Origin: DASVNK01 sp036383895 | Lineage (GTDB): Bacteria > Verrucomicrobiota > Verrucomicrobiia > Limisphaerales > SXQI01 | DNA: 64,000 bases | Direction: 5' to 3' | Assembly (NCBI GenBank): GCA_036383895.1 | Contig: DASVNK010000035.1 | Span: 34,531 to 98,530 of the forward strand | Shown: positions 26,439 through 36,039 of the stretch, in pieces | Position numbering within the stretch: position 1 is the first letter of the stretch | Layout of the letters: every line of letters starts with the position of its first letter | Made by a program: the position numbers and the translations under genes | Notes under the pieces: generated by a model | Told to the model about the DNA's origin: nothing | What the model saw: only the letters and a program-made list of their open reading frames with translations | Databases searched by the model: none

Positions 26439-26450
26439 GGCGCAGGCTTG

Positions 26451-27650
26451 TTATTTGAGTTTCAGGACAGCGGGAATGGGTGGAAGATCGCGCTTCGCTT
26501 CTTCCTTTTTCATCGCGAGGGCGTTCACGTCGGTGGTGCTTTCGCCACGGCGTTTCTTGATGTTGTCGATACCGCGGGTGACTGGCCCCTTCTTGCTGCA
26601 GTAGAGCAGCGCGGTTTCCTCGGTGATCAGGCCCTGGTCGTAAGCATCGAGGCAGGCCTGGTCGAACGTGCGCCAGCCGAAGGTGTAACTCGCTTCGATA
26701 ATTTCGTAGAAACTCTTTCCTTCGCCTTCACCCATGACGATGGAGTCGCGCACCCGCAGATTGCTGCCCATGATTTCCAGGAGCGCCTGACGTCCGCCGC
26801 CAATCTTTGGTGCGAGACGCTGGGAAACAATCCAGCGAACAGTATCGGAGAGGCGTAAGCGAATCTGCTCCTGCTCCTCGTTCTCGAACATACCGAGAAT
26901 ACGGTTGATCGTTTGACCGGCGTCGATCGTGTGGAGCGTGCTGACAACCAGGTGTCCAGTTTCCGCAGCGCTCAAGCCGATCTCGACCGTTTCGCGGTCG
27001 CGCATTTCGCCGACCAGAATCACTTTCGGCGCCTGACGCAACGCGGCGCGCAGGCCCGAGGCGAACGAATCGAAGTCCGTGCCCATCTCGCGTTGGTTGA
27101 ACGTCGCCTTCTTCTGTGAATGGACGAATTCGACCGGGTCTTCCAGCGTGATGATGTGGATCGACTTGCTTTCGTTAATCTCGTTCAGCAAACCAGCGAG
27201 GGTCGTCGATTTACCGGAACCGGTTGCACCGGTGACCAGGATGAGGCCGGTTTTCTCTTTCGCCACATGTTCGAAAATGGGCGGCATTTTGAGATCTTTC
27301 AGCGTGGGAATTTTGGTGTTCAACTTACGAAGAACGACCGAGTAATTCCCGCGCTGTGAAAAAATATTTACACGAAAACGAGCTTTGTTAGGGACGCTGT
27401 GCGAGCAGTCACAGGAGCCGGTTCGGAGCAAGTCTTCGGTAAGGCGGCGGCTGCCGTTGACAAGATTCAGCGCCAGCATTTCGGATTGAAACGGCGTGAG
27501 CTTCTCGATGTTCGGCTGAAGCTGCACCGGCACGAGCTGCCCGGAAGTTTCCACCTGGAAGGGTTTGTCTACCGTGATGTTGAGGTCGGACACGTCGTTG
27601 TTTGAGTCCAACATCGTGCTGAGGATGAAATCCAGTTCTTTGCGTCTCAT
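26451..27650 (-). CDS. PilT/PilU-type pilus retraction ATPase
   Basis: 399 residues from the ATG at 27650, chosen because AGGAG lies 8 bases upstream (longer frame possible to 27677). PilT motifs: Walker A GATGSGKST, Asp box (TLEDPVEFVH), Walker B region VILVGEMRDRETVEIGL, His box TGHLVVSTLHT. Type IV pilus retraction ATPases of this family form hexamers at the inner membrane. The N-terminus (DVSDLNITVDKPF) matches the S-D-L-H-L region of PilT but with Asn for the usual His. It carries a C-terminal extension of about 40 residues past the usual end. A second PilT gene lies upstream, so one is probably the PilU-like accessory. Confidence 0.88.
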   Translation of the reverse strand: MRRKELDFILSTMLDSNNDVSDLNITVDKPFQVETSGQLVPVQLQPNIEKLTPFQSEMLALNLVNGSRRLTEDLLRTGSCDCSHSVPNKARFRVNIFSQRGNYSVVLRKLNTKIPTLKDLKMPPIFEHVAKEKTGLILVTGATGSGKSTTLAGLLNEINESKSIHIITLEDPVEFVHSQKKATFNQREMGTDFDSFASGLRAALRQAPKVILVGEMRDRETVEIGLSAAETGHLVVSTLHTIDAGQTINRILGMFENEEQEQIRLRLSDTVRWIVSQRLAPKIGGGRQALLEIMGSNLRVRDSIVMGEGEGKSFYEIIEASYTFGWRTFDQACLDAYDQGLITEETALLYCSKKGPVTRGIDNIKKRRGESTTDVNALAMKKEEAKRDLPPIPAVLKLK

Positions 27651-27676
27651 TGAAAGCTCTCCTGTTCGCGCGCCCA

Positions 27677-27769
27677 CTCACACAAAGAAACAAAGGCAAA
27701 AAGCCCGTAGGAGGAACCGACACACCACCCGGTGTGTCTCAGCTTTGTGTCTTTGTCTCTTTGCGTGAG
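27677..27769. repeat. nested inverted repeat between the two pilT genes
   Basis: Two 28-base arms (27677-27704 and 27742-27769) are near-perfect inverse copies (about five mismatches), built from the phrase CTCACxCAAAGxxACAAAG. Inside is a second perfect 8-bp palindrome (GACACACC / GGTGTGTC, 27719-27738). It fills most of the pilT-pilT spacer and could fold into one long hairpin in RNA from either strand. It could be a dispersed REP/MITE-like element, an attenuator, or both. Confidence 0.7.
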
Positions 27770-27801
27770 CATCGATCTTCCCATTCTCCCGCGGGTAAAT
27801 C

Positions 27802-28893
27802 TCAATCTTCGTCGTCCGGCGGATGCGTGAGGAACGGGCGAAATTTCTTTTTATCGAGGCATTTATCGTACGCTTCTTCGGCGGAAATGCGTTTCATGCG
27901 CAAATGTTCCATGATCGCGTCGTCGAGCGGCTGGTTGCCCAGCTTTTTGCCGACCTGAATCATACCAGGGATCTGGTGAGTCTTGCCTTCGCGGACAAGG
28001 TTCGCCACCGCCGTGGTGAACACGAGAATTTCGAGTGCGGCCACACGGCCTTTCTTGTCGATGCGCTTAAACAAGTTTTGCGCGATCACACCGCGAAGCG
28101 ATTCGGAAAGCGTCGCACGAATCTTGTTCTGCTGCTCTGCGGGGAAAACGTCGATCATACGATCGACTGTCTTGGCGGCGCTCTGCGTGTGTAGGGTGCC
28201 GAAAACCAAGTGACCCGTGCTCGCGGCGGTAAGCGCAAGCTCAATGGTTTCCAAGTCGCGCAACTCACCCACCAGGATGATGTCCGGGTCTTCGCGCAAC
28301 GCCCCTTTCAGTGCGCTCGCAAAAGATTTGGTGTGAATGCCTACTTCGCGGTGATTTACCAGGGAAGCTTTGCTCTCGTGCACGAACTCGATCGGGTCTT
28401 CCACCGTCAGAATGTGGTCCTTACGATTCTTGTTCGCGTAATCAACCATCGCCGCGAGGGTGGTGGATTTACCGGAACCAGTTGGACCGGTGACGACCAC
28501 GAGCCCTTTGTGGAGCATCGCAAATTTCTTCAGCACCGAGGGGAGTGGAGCGTCGAATCGCTCGAAATCCTCGAAGGATAAAACCTTCGAAGGAATCTGA
28601 CGGAACACCGCTGAGCAGCCGTTCTTCTGATTGAAGAAGTTCGCACGAAAACGGGAGACGTTGGGAATCTCGTAGCCGAAGTCTACGTCGCCAGTTTCTT
28701 CGTACTGCTTCACCTTATATTCCGGCGTGATCTCGTAGAGCATCGCTTTGAGCGCGTCGCTCTCGAGCGGCGGGAAATCAACACGGTGCAATTCACCGTT
28801 GATCCGCAGGATGGGGGGGCTGCCACTGGACAGGTGCAGGTCCGACGCTTTCTGCTCGAACATTAAATTGAAGAAGGCATCAATTTTGGCCAT
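27802..28893 (-). CDS. pilT: type IV pilus retraction ATPase PilT
   Basis: 363 residues, close to the classical PilT length. MAKIDAFFNLMFEQKASDLHLSSGSPP is the canonical PilT N-terminus. Walker A GPTGSGKST, Asp box TVEDPIEFVH, Walker B region IILVGELRDLETIELAL and His box TGHLVFGTLHT are complete. It drives pilin disassembly for twitching motility. The protein ends in an acidic tail (PPDDED). The companion ATPase lies downstream on the same strand, separated by a nested inverted repeat. Confidence 0.93.
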   Translation of the reverse strand: MAKIDAFFNLMFEQKASDLHLSSGSPPILRINGELHRVDFPPLESDALKAMLYEITPEYKVKQYEETGDVDFGYEIPNVSRFRANFFNQKNGCSAVFRQIPSKVLSFEDFERFDAPLPSVLKKFAMLHKGLVVVTGPTGSGKSTTLAAMVDYANKNRKDHILTVEDPIEFVHESKASLVNHREVGIHTKSFASALKGALREDPDIILVGELRDLETIELALTAASTGHLVFGTLHTQSAAKTVDRMIDVFPAEQQNKIRATLSESLRGVIAQNLFKRIDKKGRVAALEILVFTTAVANLVREGKTHQIPGMIQVGKKLGNQPLDDAIMEHLRMKRISAEEAYDKCLDKKKFRPFLTHPPDDED

Positions 28894-29053
28894 ACAAAAA
28901 TCGCTAGGTTAGCTATCGGCGACATCCGCTCCGGACTAAACCGCCAAAGATGTAGTAAGCAGGGGATGTGCTTTCTTATGGGTGCGAAAAAGCAGAAAAT
29001 GGCCCGCGATAGCGAGCGAACCAAACCTGAGTGGCAGCGTGGAGGGGCGAAGG

Positions 29054-29500
29054 TTATCTTGTGACAGCGACCGGCTCGGATGCAATCGGCTGCACCGGAA
29101 CCGAGTGGCACGGCCCGAGCAAGAACGCCGCAAAAGCTGCGCGTTCAACCCAAACGAGGAATAATGTCACCGCCACGATTGCCATGAGCATTGGTGAAAA
29201 CAAACCCTCGCCTGCCGTTACGAACCCATGGAAGGCCAGAATATTAATGATGATGGGCCCCAGCACGAGCAATCCAGCACGTCGCGTTTTCGGGATAGCC
29301 ACCAGTACTCCGCCAATCACTTCGAGTACTTTGACGAACGTCAGGTAACCCGTCGTTCCGAATGCCAGGAAAAAGGCGCCTGGAGGAGTATCGGCAGGGG
29401 GTGGCGGCGGCATCGGTGCCAATTTGAAAAGCACAACCACCCCAGACATGATGAAAAGTAGGCCGAGCAGCGCTCCGGCAATATTAGCAGCGATTTTCAT
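29054..29500 (-). CDS. DoxX-like four-helix membrane protein
   Basis: 148 residues, ATG at 29500 with a GGAG about 12 bases upstream. Four hydrophobic helices; MPPPPPADTPPGAFFLAF followed by a TFVKVLEVIGGVLVAIP helix and LLVLGPIIINILAFHGF is the pattern of the DoxX-like (DUF4870/DoxX-related) family. Biochemical role unsettled in these homologues. It is divergent from the SGNH hydrolase gene; the 147-base spacer must hold both promoters. Confidence 0.75.
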   Translation of the reverse strand: MKIAANIAGALLGLLFIMSGVVVLFKLAPMPPPPPADTPPGAFFLAFGTTGYLTFVKVLEVIGGVLVAIPKTRRAGLLVLGPIIINILAFHGFVTAGEGLFSPMLMAIVAVTLFLVWVERAAFAAFLLGPCHSVPVQPIASEPVAVTR

Positions 29501-29647
29501 GATGATGTTAACTCCTATACAATGACCCGTTTCGATACGAATCTTTTCTACTTCAACGATCCAAAGTTCTATTTCAGGACACCCACGACTCCGTGAGCCC
29601 TCTTTTTAGTTCCAAAGCGGCGGTCTGTCGGTAAATTCGAACCTTTA

Positions 29648-30940
29648 ATGGCACGGCAGGTTCTGTTTGTATTACTAACCGCAATGTTCGGCCTCATGCC
29701 GGCGCGGGCAGCATCGTACACTACAAACGTTCATTCGCTGAACCGGTTCTTTGATGCATTTGAAAAGCGGGAAGGCCCAGTCCGCGTTCTCTCGTTGGGC
29801 GATTCAATGGCTGATTCGTGGCGGTCCATAACGTTGCAACTGGTCACGCGCATGTTGGAGCGTCGGCCCTTCGCCGGAACGTCACTGAACAATTCCTACA
29901 ACCGGTCAATCCGCCTCCTTTCGAATGGGGGCACGATGGAGCCACCTTCCTGGCTCTGGTTCTCCTATCACTATCGTTTGCCACAAGGCGCTGGCGTGCG
30001 CTGGTATAACGAACAAAACGCGAATGGGATTCTGGCGAACCGGCTCGGTTTGTTTTGGATCGCCCAACCTGACGGCGGCCAGTTTGAGTTGCTCGTTTCA
30101 GAAAAGGGACAAGCCGCCACACACCTCGCCATGTTGGATGGATTCTCCCCCGCTTTCGAGGGGCGTTTCTTCAGCACCAACGTTCCGCTCAGCGAATATC
30201 AGTTGGAGGTGCGTTCGGTGTCCGGCACGAATTACGTCCTGGACCCCGAACTCGTGAATCTGCGAACCAACGGCCTGCATGTCGCCTGGATCGATTACTC
30301 AGGGATCCCGCTTCCATACATCACCATGGTGCCGCGCGCCGTCCGCGAGCCAATCTTGAGATCGTTAGCGCCCGACTTGCTGATTTGGCATTTCAAAGAG
30401 GATACAACCAACGGGCTAGGCCCACACCTCCTTGAACACGAAGAATGGTTCCGCGCGGCCGCACCCAATATGGACGTGCTCTATATAGGAACGCCTTTCG
30501 CGGAGGATAATACCGGCGGCACTCGAACATTCCCGGAAAACGAGTTGATTCGCTCCTTTGCGATTTCGCAAAATCGAGCGTTCGTCGATTGTATGACACC
30601 AGGCGTCAGCTACGAATGGCTGCATGACCGCGGTTACATGGACGATCCCGTCCATACCAGTTTCGAGGGCGGAGTTTTTTTGGGTAATGTCGCGTGGAAC
30701 GATCTTGGGTTTTACACGCTCGGAACGAATCGGCGTGTGGATTTGCGCCAGCGCGGAACGATGCTGAGCCTTGAAGCGAGCTTATCAGCCGGGCTAGCCT
30801 ATCGCTTCGAATCTTCGACAGACAGCGTGAACTGGAGCGAATTTGCGAGTCGAACGAATCTTTCCGGGTTGCAGCAATTCCATGTCCCGGTCGACACTGT
30901 TACGAAGTTCCACCGTATGCAGATTCGGCCCTTGGAGTAA
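29648..30940 (+). CDS. secreted SGNH/GDSL-type hydrolase with C-terminal FFR-like module
   Basis: 430 residues with signal peptide (MARQVLFVLLTAMFGLMPARAA). Block I is RVLSLGDSMADSW (Ser about 55), and the block V motif is MDDPVHTS (D-x-x-H, about residue 338), as in SGNH esterases/lipases. About 100 residues between them hold a beta-rich insert. The last about 70 residues (MLSLEASLSAGLAYRFESS to FHRMQIRP) match the small beta module of other secreted proteins here, with HRM in place of FFR. Predicted to act outside the cytoplasm on an ester such as an acylated glycan; substrate unknown. Confidence 0.75.
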   Translation: MARQVLFVLLTAMFGLMPARAASYTTNVHSLNRFFDAFEKREGPVRVLSLGDSMADSWRSITLQLVTRMLERRPFAGTSLNNSYNRSIRLLSNGGTMEPPSWLWFSYHYRLPQGAGVRWYNEQNANGILANRLGLFWIAQPDGGQFELLVSEKGQAATHLAMLDGFSPAFEGRFFSTNVPLSEYQLEVRSVSGTNYVLDPELVNLRTNGLHVAWIDYSGIPLPYITMVPRAVREPILRSLAPDLLIWHFKEDTTNGLGPHLLEHEEWFRAAAPNMDVLYIGTPFAEDNTGGTRTFPENELIRSFAISQNRAFVDCMTPGVSYEWLHDRGYMDDPVHTSFEGGVFLGNVAWNDLGFYTLGTNRRVDLRQRGTMLSLEASLSAGLAYRFESSTDSVNWSEFASRTNLSGLQQFHVPVDTVTKFHRMQIRPLE

Positions 30941-31018
30941 GAAAATTCGCTTTTTCTCTGCACCCTTGCGCGTTTAAGCTACGTCTCATTCAAGGAGAGT
31001 TTGGAATTCGATAATCGT

Positions 31019-32347
31019 ATGAACCACAGAGCTTCTATTTTTTCAGCCGCGACCGCTGCTTTCACATTCGTTTCAGTTTTCGCAGCGGATTGGCCGCAGT
31101 GGCGGGGACCAAACTTCAATGGATCCACCGACGAGAAGGGGTTGCCGAGTGAGTTCAGCAAGGAATCCGCCGCGTGGACTGTTGATATGCCAGGGCCGAG
31201 CGCGTCCACGCCGGTGGTGTTCGGGGACAAACTGTTCACCTCGACCGCGGATGCGCAGAACAAATCGCTGCATGCGATGTGCATTGACCGGAAGACCGGC
31301 AAGGTCCTGTGGAACCACAAAACCGGTGACGGCATTAGTCGCGATGAGCGGAGCAATTATTCCTCGCCCTCTCCAGCAGCGGACAAAGACCGCGTGATCT
31401 TCTTCTACGGCAACGGAACTCTCGTGGCGTTCGATCACTCGGGGAAAGAGCTTTGGAACCGGAGTATCACCAAGGATTATGGCGATTTCGCCTTCCAATG
31501 GACGTTCTCCAGCAGCCCCTTGTTGGCCAACGGAAAGCTTTACCTTCAAATTCTGCAGCGGAACACGCCAGTGCACGGGAAAGGAAAGCAGGGAGCTGAG
31601 TCGTTCTTGCTCGCGCTGGATCCCGCGAGCGGGAAGGAGTTGTTCCGCCATGTGCGACCGAGCGAGGCGGCCGCGGAATCCCTCGAAGCGTTTAGCACGC
31701 CCTTGCCGTTCAAACATCAGAATCGCGAAGAAATTGTTATTGTGGGTGGTGATTGTATCACCGGGCACGATCCGGCCACTGGCAAAGAGTTCTGGCGCTG
31801 GGGTACTTGGAATCCGAACCGCATCGGTCATTGGCGTCTGGTGCCGTCACCTGTAGCGGGCGGCGGCGTGGTTCTCGCCTGCGCACCCAAGAGTTCGCCA
31901 GTTTATGCGGTGAAGGCAGGCGGCAATGGCAATCTCGATGACTCGGGGATCGCTTGGAAATCCGAATCGCGCGATGTGACCGCCGACGTCGCTACGCCGT
32001 TGTTCATGGACAACGACTTTTTTATCCTTGCGGAAGACAAACGCAAATTATCGCGCGTCGAACCTTCAAACGGCAATGTGAAGTGGACGGTCGATCTTCC
32101 TGGGCGAAAGAAATATGAATCTTCGCCGACCGGCGCGGACGGAAAGATTTACCTGATGAACTTCGCCGGTGACGTTGTCGTTGTTGATTCGAAAGAAGGG
32201 AAAATTTTGAACACCGTTGCCATGGGTGAAGAAGGCGATGACATGACGCGCTCAACGATCGTGGCCGCCCATGGTCAGTTGTTTATCCGCACGGCTAAAA
32301 AGCTTTTCTGTATCGGCAAGAATAGTGGCGTTGCTCTGGCGCAGTAA
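31019..32347 (+). CDS. secreted PQQ-binding-like beta-propeller protein
   Basis: 442 residues from the ATG at 31019; a TTG at 31001 sits 3 bases after an AAGGAG but would put an acidic stretch before the signal peptide, so I prefer the ATG. After the signal peptide (NHRASIFSAATAAFTFVSVFAA) the mature protein opens DWPQWRGPNFNGSTDEKGLP, the hallmark of PVC-type PQQ-propeller proteins. Blade motifs such as ALDPASGKELFR, HDPATGKEFWR and VVDSKEGKILNT repeat through the chain. These proteins have no shown quinone binding and are thought structural or scaffolding. Followed 14 bases later by ilvA. Confidence 0.85.
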   Translation: MNHRASIFSAATAAFTFVSVFAADWPQWRGPNFNGSTDEKGLPSEFSKESAAWTVDMPGPSASTPVVFGDKLFTSTADAQNKSLHAMCIDRKTGKVLWNHKTGDGISRDERSNYSSPSPAADKDRVIFFYGNGTLVAFDHSGKELWNRSITKDYGDFAFQWTFSSSPLLANGKLYLQILQRNTPVHGKGKQGAESFLLALDPASGKELFRHVRPSEAAAESLEAFSTPLPFKHQNREEIVIVGGDCITGHDPATGKEFWRWGTWNPNRIGHWRLVPSPVAGGGVVLACAPKSSPVYAVKAGGNGNLDDSGIAWKSESRDVTADVATPLFMDNDFFILAEDKRKLSRVEPSNGNVKWTVDLPGRKKYESSPTGADGKIYLMNFAGDVVVVDSKEGKILNTVAMGEEGDDMTRSTIVAAHGQLFIRTAKKLFCIGKNSGVALAQ

Positions 32348-32361
32348 CGCACCTACCTTGT

Positions 32362-33576
32362 TTGGTGCGGCCGCCGGTCACATACCAGGACATTGAAGCT
32401 GCGGCTGCGCGGATAAGAGGCGCCGTCGTTTATACCCCGTGTCCGCTGAGCATCCCGCTCTCCGAGGCGACCGGACTGCAGATCTATTGCAAAATGGAAA
32501 ACCTGCAGCGCACTGGCAGCTTCAAGGAACGCGGCGCACGAAATGCCCTACTCACGCTTCCGGAAGAGCAGAGAACTCGCGGGGTGATCGCCGCTTCCGC
32601 TGGAAATCACGCCCTTGGTCTCTCCTACCACGGGCAACTCCTGAAAGTCCCCGTTACTGTGGTGATGCCGCGATTCGCGCCGCTCACCAAAGTGACTAAT
32701 TGCCGCCGCTTCCGCGCGAAGGTGGTGCTTCACGGTAATACGTTTCAGGAGGCGCGCGCCCGCGCAGACGAACTGGCCGCCGAAGATGGCTTAACTTACA
32801 TCAACGGTTACGACGATCCGCCAATTATCGCCGGCCAGGGAACCATCGGCCTGGAGATTATTGAACAAGTTCCAGATCTGGATGCTGTCGTTGTGCCGGT
32901 CGGCGGCGGCGGGTTGATTGCCGGAATGGCCCTTGCGCTTCGGCATCTTAAACGAGACATAACCATCATCGGCGTGGAGCCGGAACGATGCGCAAGTTTC
33001 ACGGCGGCGGTGAAAAGCGGACGCCCCGTTCAGACTAATGTCACACCAACGCTCGCGGACGGCTTGGCCGTCGCGAAGGTTGGCGCAAACGCTTTCGAAA
33101 CTGCTCGTCCGTTAATTGATAAACTGCTGCTTGTGAATGAGCATCATCTCGCGCTCGCGATTCTCCGCCTCCTGGAATTGGAAAAGAGCGTTGTGGAGGG
33201 CGCCGGCGCAGCCGGTCTGGCCGCCTGCCTGGCTGGTTTGGTGCCGCACCTCAAAGGAAAGAAAGTTGTCATCCCGCTCTGCGGCGGAAATATCGATAGC
33301 TCCACGCTGGGCCGCATTTTGGAGCGTGGCCTGGCGCACGACGGCCGCTTGTGCCGTTTGACCGTCACCATTTCCGACCGCCCCGGCGGACTCGCGCGCT
33401 TTGCTTCCATCATTGCCGAGGAAGGCGGCAGCATTATGGAGATCGATCATGACCGCGCGTTTGCCAGCGACGATATCACCACCGTGATGGTGCATTGCGT
33501 CATCGAAACACGCGACGAGTCGCATATCACCGCTCTCAAAGAGCGCCTCACCAAAGAGGGCTTTCCGCACGAGTGA
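32362..33576 (+). CDS. ilvA: threonine ammonia-lyase (biosynthetic/catabolic, with C-terminal ACT domain)
   Basis: 404 residues; starts at TTG 32362 or the GTG next to it (32365). PLP lysine lies in TGSFKERGARNAL (about residue 55), the phosphate loop in VPVGGGGLIAGM (about 180), and the substrate loop SAGNHALG is intact. The last about 75 residues (CRLTVTISDRPGGLARFASIIAEEGG) are a single ACT domain, the length of the short TdcB-like/IlvA2 class rather than the longer IlvA. Catalyses threonine to 2-oxobutanoate plus ammonia, the first step to isoleucine. No other ilv genes are near. Confidence 0.92.
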   Translation: MVRPPVTYQDIEAAAARIRGAVVYTPCPLSIPLSEATGLQIYCKMENLQRTGSFKERGARNALLTLPEEQRTRGVIAASAGNHALGLSYHGQLLKVPVTVVMPRFAPLTKVTNCRRFRAKVVLHGNTFQEARARADELAAEDGLTYINGYDDPPIIAGQGTIGLEIIEQVPDLDAVVVPVGGGGLIAGMALALRHLKRDITIIGVEPERCASFTAAVKSGRPVQTNVTPTLADGLAVAKVGANAFETARPLIDKLLLVNEHHLALAILRLLELEKSVVEGAGAAGLAACLAGLVPHLKGKKVVIPLCGGNIDSSTLGRILERGLAHDGRLCRLTVTISDRPGGLARFASIIAEEGGSIMEIDHDRAFASDDITTVMVHCVIETRDESHITALKERLTKEGFPHE

Positions 33577-33593
33577 CGTTGCGATAGCAGAAA

Positions 33594-34391
33594 TTACTTA
33601 CGGGGGAAGTCTTTGCGATAGCGGGCGAGCAATTGTGGAATGTCGTTGTCCATGATGTATACCTTCCCGTGAAGCGTCTTAGTTTCGTTCAGTTTCAAAC
33701 CACCGATGCGCGGGTCGTTGTGCAGACAAACAATCACGCCCTGAAATAGTTCCTGCGTGGAATCCCAAGCCGTCGCCAGAAGTCTTTTACCATCCTTTGA
33801 ATAACAACCAATGACCGCATTGGATGGCTTAATTTCGCTGATCGGACGCGGGTTCACATCGGCCATCGGAACTCCCTCCGGAACATAGACCTGTCCACCG
33901 CGATAAATCGCTTCTTCCTTGCGCGGGAGTTTGGAAAGAAGCTTCACGCCCTCCTGCGTGAAGATGAAAGATTTCTCGATGTAATTCGTCTGTTTCGCGC
34001 CCGTAAAACGATCCACGCGCATGCAAGGTTGAAACCACTGCACATCAGCAAAACCCTTTCCTTCATTGCGGATCGTGACATTGAAATCCACTTCGTCCAC
34101 GCCAGCACTGATCTCGTGCTCGAGTAAAACGTTCGGCTCAACTTTGGTCCGTAGCCGAATCTTTTGCGGAGTTGCCGAGAGGAGTTCGGTCCGGTGCGGG
34201 ATCGTCGTTTCCTCCCATTTGCGGTGCGTGGACCCGCTGCGGCAAAACGCTTCCAGATACCAAATCTCAACGTAGTCGCCCGGCACCTGTGGTCCGGAGA
34301 TGCGCAGCATGTTGTTGGTCCAGCCGATCGTCAGCGGTTCGGCGGCGCTGACGGCCAATACGCCCAGCAAGAGGAATGTTGTTTTCAGCAT
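33594..34391 (-). CDS. secreted protein of unknown function
   Basis: 265 residues with signal peptide (MLKTTFLLLGVLAVSAAE). The mature chain opens LTIGWTNNMLRISGPQVPGDYVEIWYLEAFCR, with alternating strand patterns throughout and a conserved-looking YSKDGKRLLATAWDSTQELFQGVIVCLHNDPRIG. This kind of beta-rich protein occurs in Planctomycetes and Verrucomicrobia without an assigned activity; I see no catalytic signature. It lies 34 bases downstream of purM on the same strand and is convergent with ilvA. Confidence 0.7.
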   Translation of the reverse strand: MLKTTFLLLGVLAVSAAEPLTIGWTNNMLRISGPQVPGDYVEIWYLEAFCRSGSTHRKWEETTIPHRTELLSATPQKIRLRTKVEPNVLLEHEISAGVDEVDFNVTIRNEGKGFADVQWFQPCMRVDRFTGAKQTNYIEKSFIFTQEGVKLLSKLPRKEEAIYRGGQVYVPEGVPMADVNPRPISEIKPSNAVIGCYSKDGKRLLATAWDSTQELFQGVIVCLHNDPRIGGLKLNETKTLHGKVYIMDNDIPQLLARYRKDFPRK

Positions 34392-34425
34392 ACGATTGCG
34401 GCCGAAGACAACTGCTTCGGCATTG

Positions 34426-35481
34426 CTATTGAACCAGAACGTCGCCCTTGCCGCGAGTCACTTCACCAATCACCCACGACTTCAATTTGCTCGTAGTGAT
34501 CGTCTTGATGACTGCATCTGCGTTCGCTGCCGGCACAAAAAGCACCATGCCGATCCCCATGTTGAAAACCTGATACATCTCATCCTCCGGAACCGCCCCC
34601 TTTTCCCCGATCAGGCTGAATATCGGCAGCATCGGCCACGTTCCCTTTCGAATCACCACGTTGCAGTTCGTCGGCAACACGCGCGGAATATTATCCACGA
34701 ACCCGCCACCCGTGATGTGCGCGAGTCCTTTTACGACCAGCGGCTTCCCCGCCTTATTGAACTTCTTCAGCAACGCCTGCACAAGCGGACCGTAGCTGAT
34801 ATGCACCTTGAGCAGTTCCGCACCGAGGCTGTTCTTCAGCCCTGGCACGCGGCTGCGCGGATCTAAATCCAATTCTTCGAAGAGTATTTTCCGCGCCAGA
34901 GAATAACCGTTCGTATGAAGGCCGCTCGACTCGATCCCAATCACCACATCGCCAGGCCGAATCGATTTCCCATCCAGCATGCGCGATTTCTCGACCACTC
35001 CGACGACCGTTCCACTGACATCGTATTCGCCCGCCCGGTAAAAGCCCGGCATTTGCGCGGTCTCGCCGCCAATCAGCGCACAATTATTCTCAGCGCACGC
35101 CTTCGCGAACCCGGAAATCAAATCGCGGAAAACATTCGGCTCCAACTTTCCCGTTCCAATGTAATCCAAAAAGAACAGCGGCTCCGCCCCAAGCACCGCG
35201 ATGTCATTCACGCAATGATTCACCAAGTCCTGCCCCACCGTGTCGTGCTTGTTCATCGCGAAAGCGAGTTTCAGCTTCGTGCCTACACCGTCCACACTGG
35301 AAACAAGCACCGGTTCCTTATACTTCCTCGTATCCAGCGCGAACAGGCCGCCGAATCCACCGACCTTGCCCAGCACTTCCTTGCGATGCGTGGATGCCAG
35401 CAGTTGTGGAAGGGTCGCTTTAACCTTATTCCCAAGGTCGATATCTACACCCGCTTTTGCGTAAGCTTTCTTTCTGGCCAT
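34426..35481 (-). CDS. purM: phosphoribosylformylglycinamidine cyclo-ligase
   Basis: 351 residues, the usual PurM length. Recognised landmarks: KAYAKAGVDIDLGNK at the start, VLVSSVDGVGTKLKLA, DLVNHCVNDIAVLGAEPLFFLDYIGTGKL, CALIGGETAQMPGFYR, and GLHTNGYSLARK. PurM closes the imidazole ring of AIR in purine synthesis, using ATP. No other pur genes are near. Start ATG at 35481. Confidence 0.96.
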   Translation of the reverse strand: MARKKAYAKAGVDIDLGNKVKATLPQLLASTHRKEVLGKVGGFGGLFALDTRKYKEPVLVSSVDGVGTKLKLAFAMNKHDTVGQDLVNHCVNDIAVLGAEPLFFLDYIGTGKLEPNVFRDLISGFAKACAENNCALIGGETAQMPGFYRAGEYDVSGTVVGVVEKSRMLDGKSIRPGDVVIGIESSGLHTNGYSLARKILFEELDLDPRSRVPGLKNSLGAELLKVHISYGPLVQALLKKFNKAGKPLVVKGLAHITGGGFVDNIPRVLPTNCNVVIRKGTWPMLPIFSLIGEKGAVPEDEMYQVFNMGIGMVLFVPAANADAVIKTITTSKLKSWVIGEVTRGKGDVLVQ

Positions 35482-35566
35482 TTTCGTCCGGGGATACTCG
35501 CGAAATCACGCGAACTGTCAAAGGAAAGGCGCTTAACGAAAGAGGCCGCAAGTCAGGGTTGCCGCT

Positions 35567-35932
35567 TTAGCCGCCCAACACCATCTTCGCCATTGAACTA
35601 TACTGCGCTGGAATTTTGTGTTTCTTCCCGATCAAGAAATTCCGCATCACCGCGTTCACCCACTCGCGCGAAGCGTGCGCGCGCTTCACAATGATGTAGT
35701 CCACACCACCTTCACTCAGAAAATCGTAGCCTTCTATGTTTACAGTAAGCCGTTCGCGCTCTCCTTTGAGCAACACGTGCAGTTCCCCGGCGCGGCGTTG
35801 TGAATCAATTTTGAAGTCCAGCACCTCACCGTAATCCGCCATTTCGCGCGCCAGCCAGCTTTGGATCGCCGTCGATGCGCCCGAGTCTTTGACCGAATTG
35901 ATCGCTCCCTTAACTAAATTTGCCCAGCTCAT
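35567..35932 (-). CDS. conserved-type protein of unknown function
   Basis: 121 residues from the ATG at 35932, which TAGGAG directly precedes; the frame is open further up. The chain (MSWANLVKGAINSVKDSG, then LLKGERERLTVNIEGYDFLSEGG, then VNAVMRNFLIGKKHKIPAQ) has an N-terminal helix, a four-strand middle and a C-terminal helix. I do not recognise the family. It is 85 bases upstream of purM on the same strand, so may be co-transcribed. Confidence 0.6.
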   Translation of the reverse strand: MSWANLVKGAINSVKDSGASTAIQSWLAREMADYGEVLDFKIDSQRRAGELHVLLKGERERLTVNIEGYDFLSEGGVDYIIVKRAHASREWVNAVMRNFLIGKKHKIPAQYSSMAKMVLGG

Positions 35933-36039
35933 GTCTCCTACAGTAGGATAGCACATCTGCGGAAAATCTCGCAAAGCACTTACTTACAACTTGAAACTGC
36001 CGATTTAATCAGGCCAAATGCCGAGCCTGAGATTGCTCT

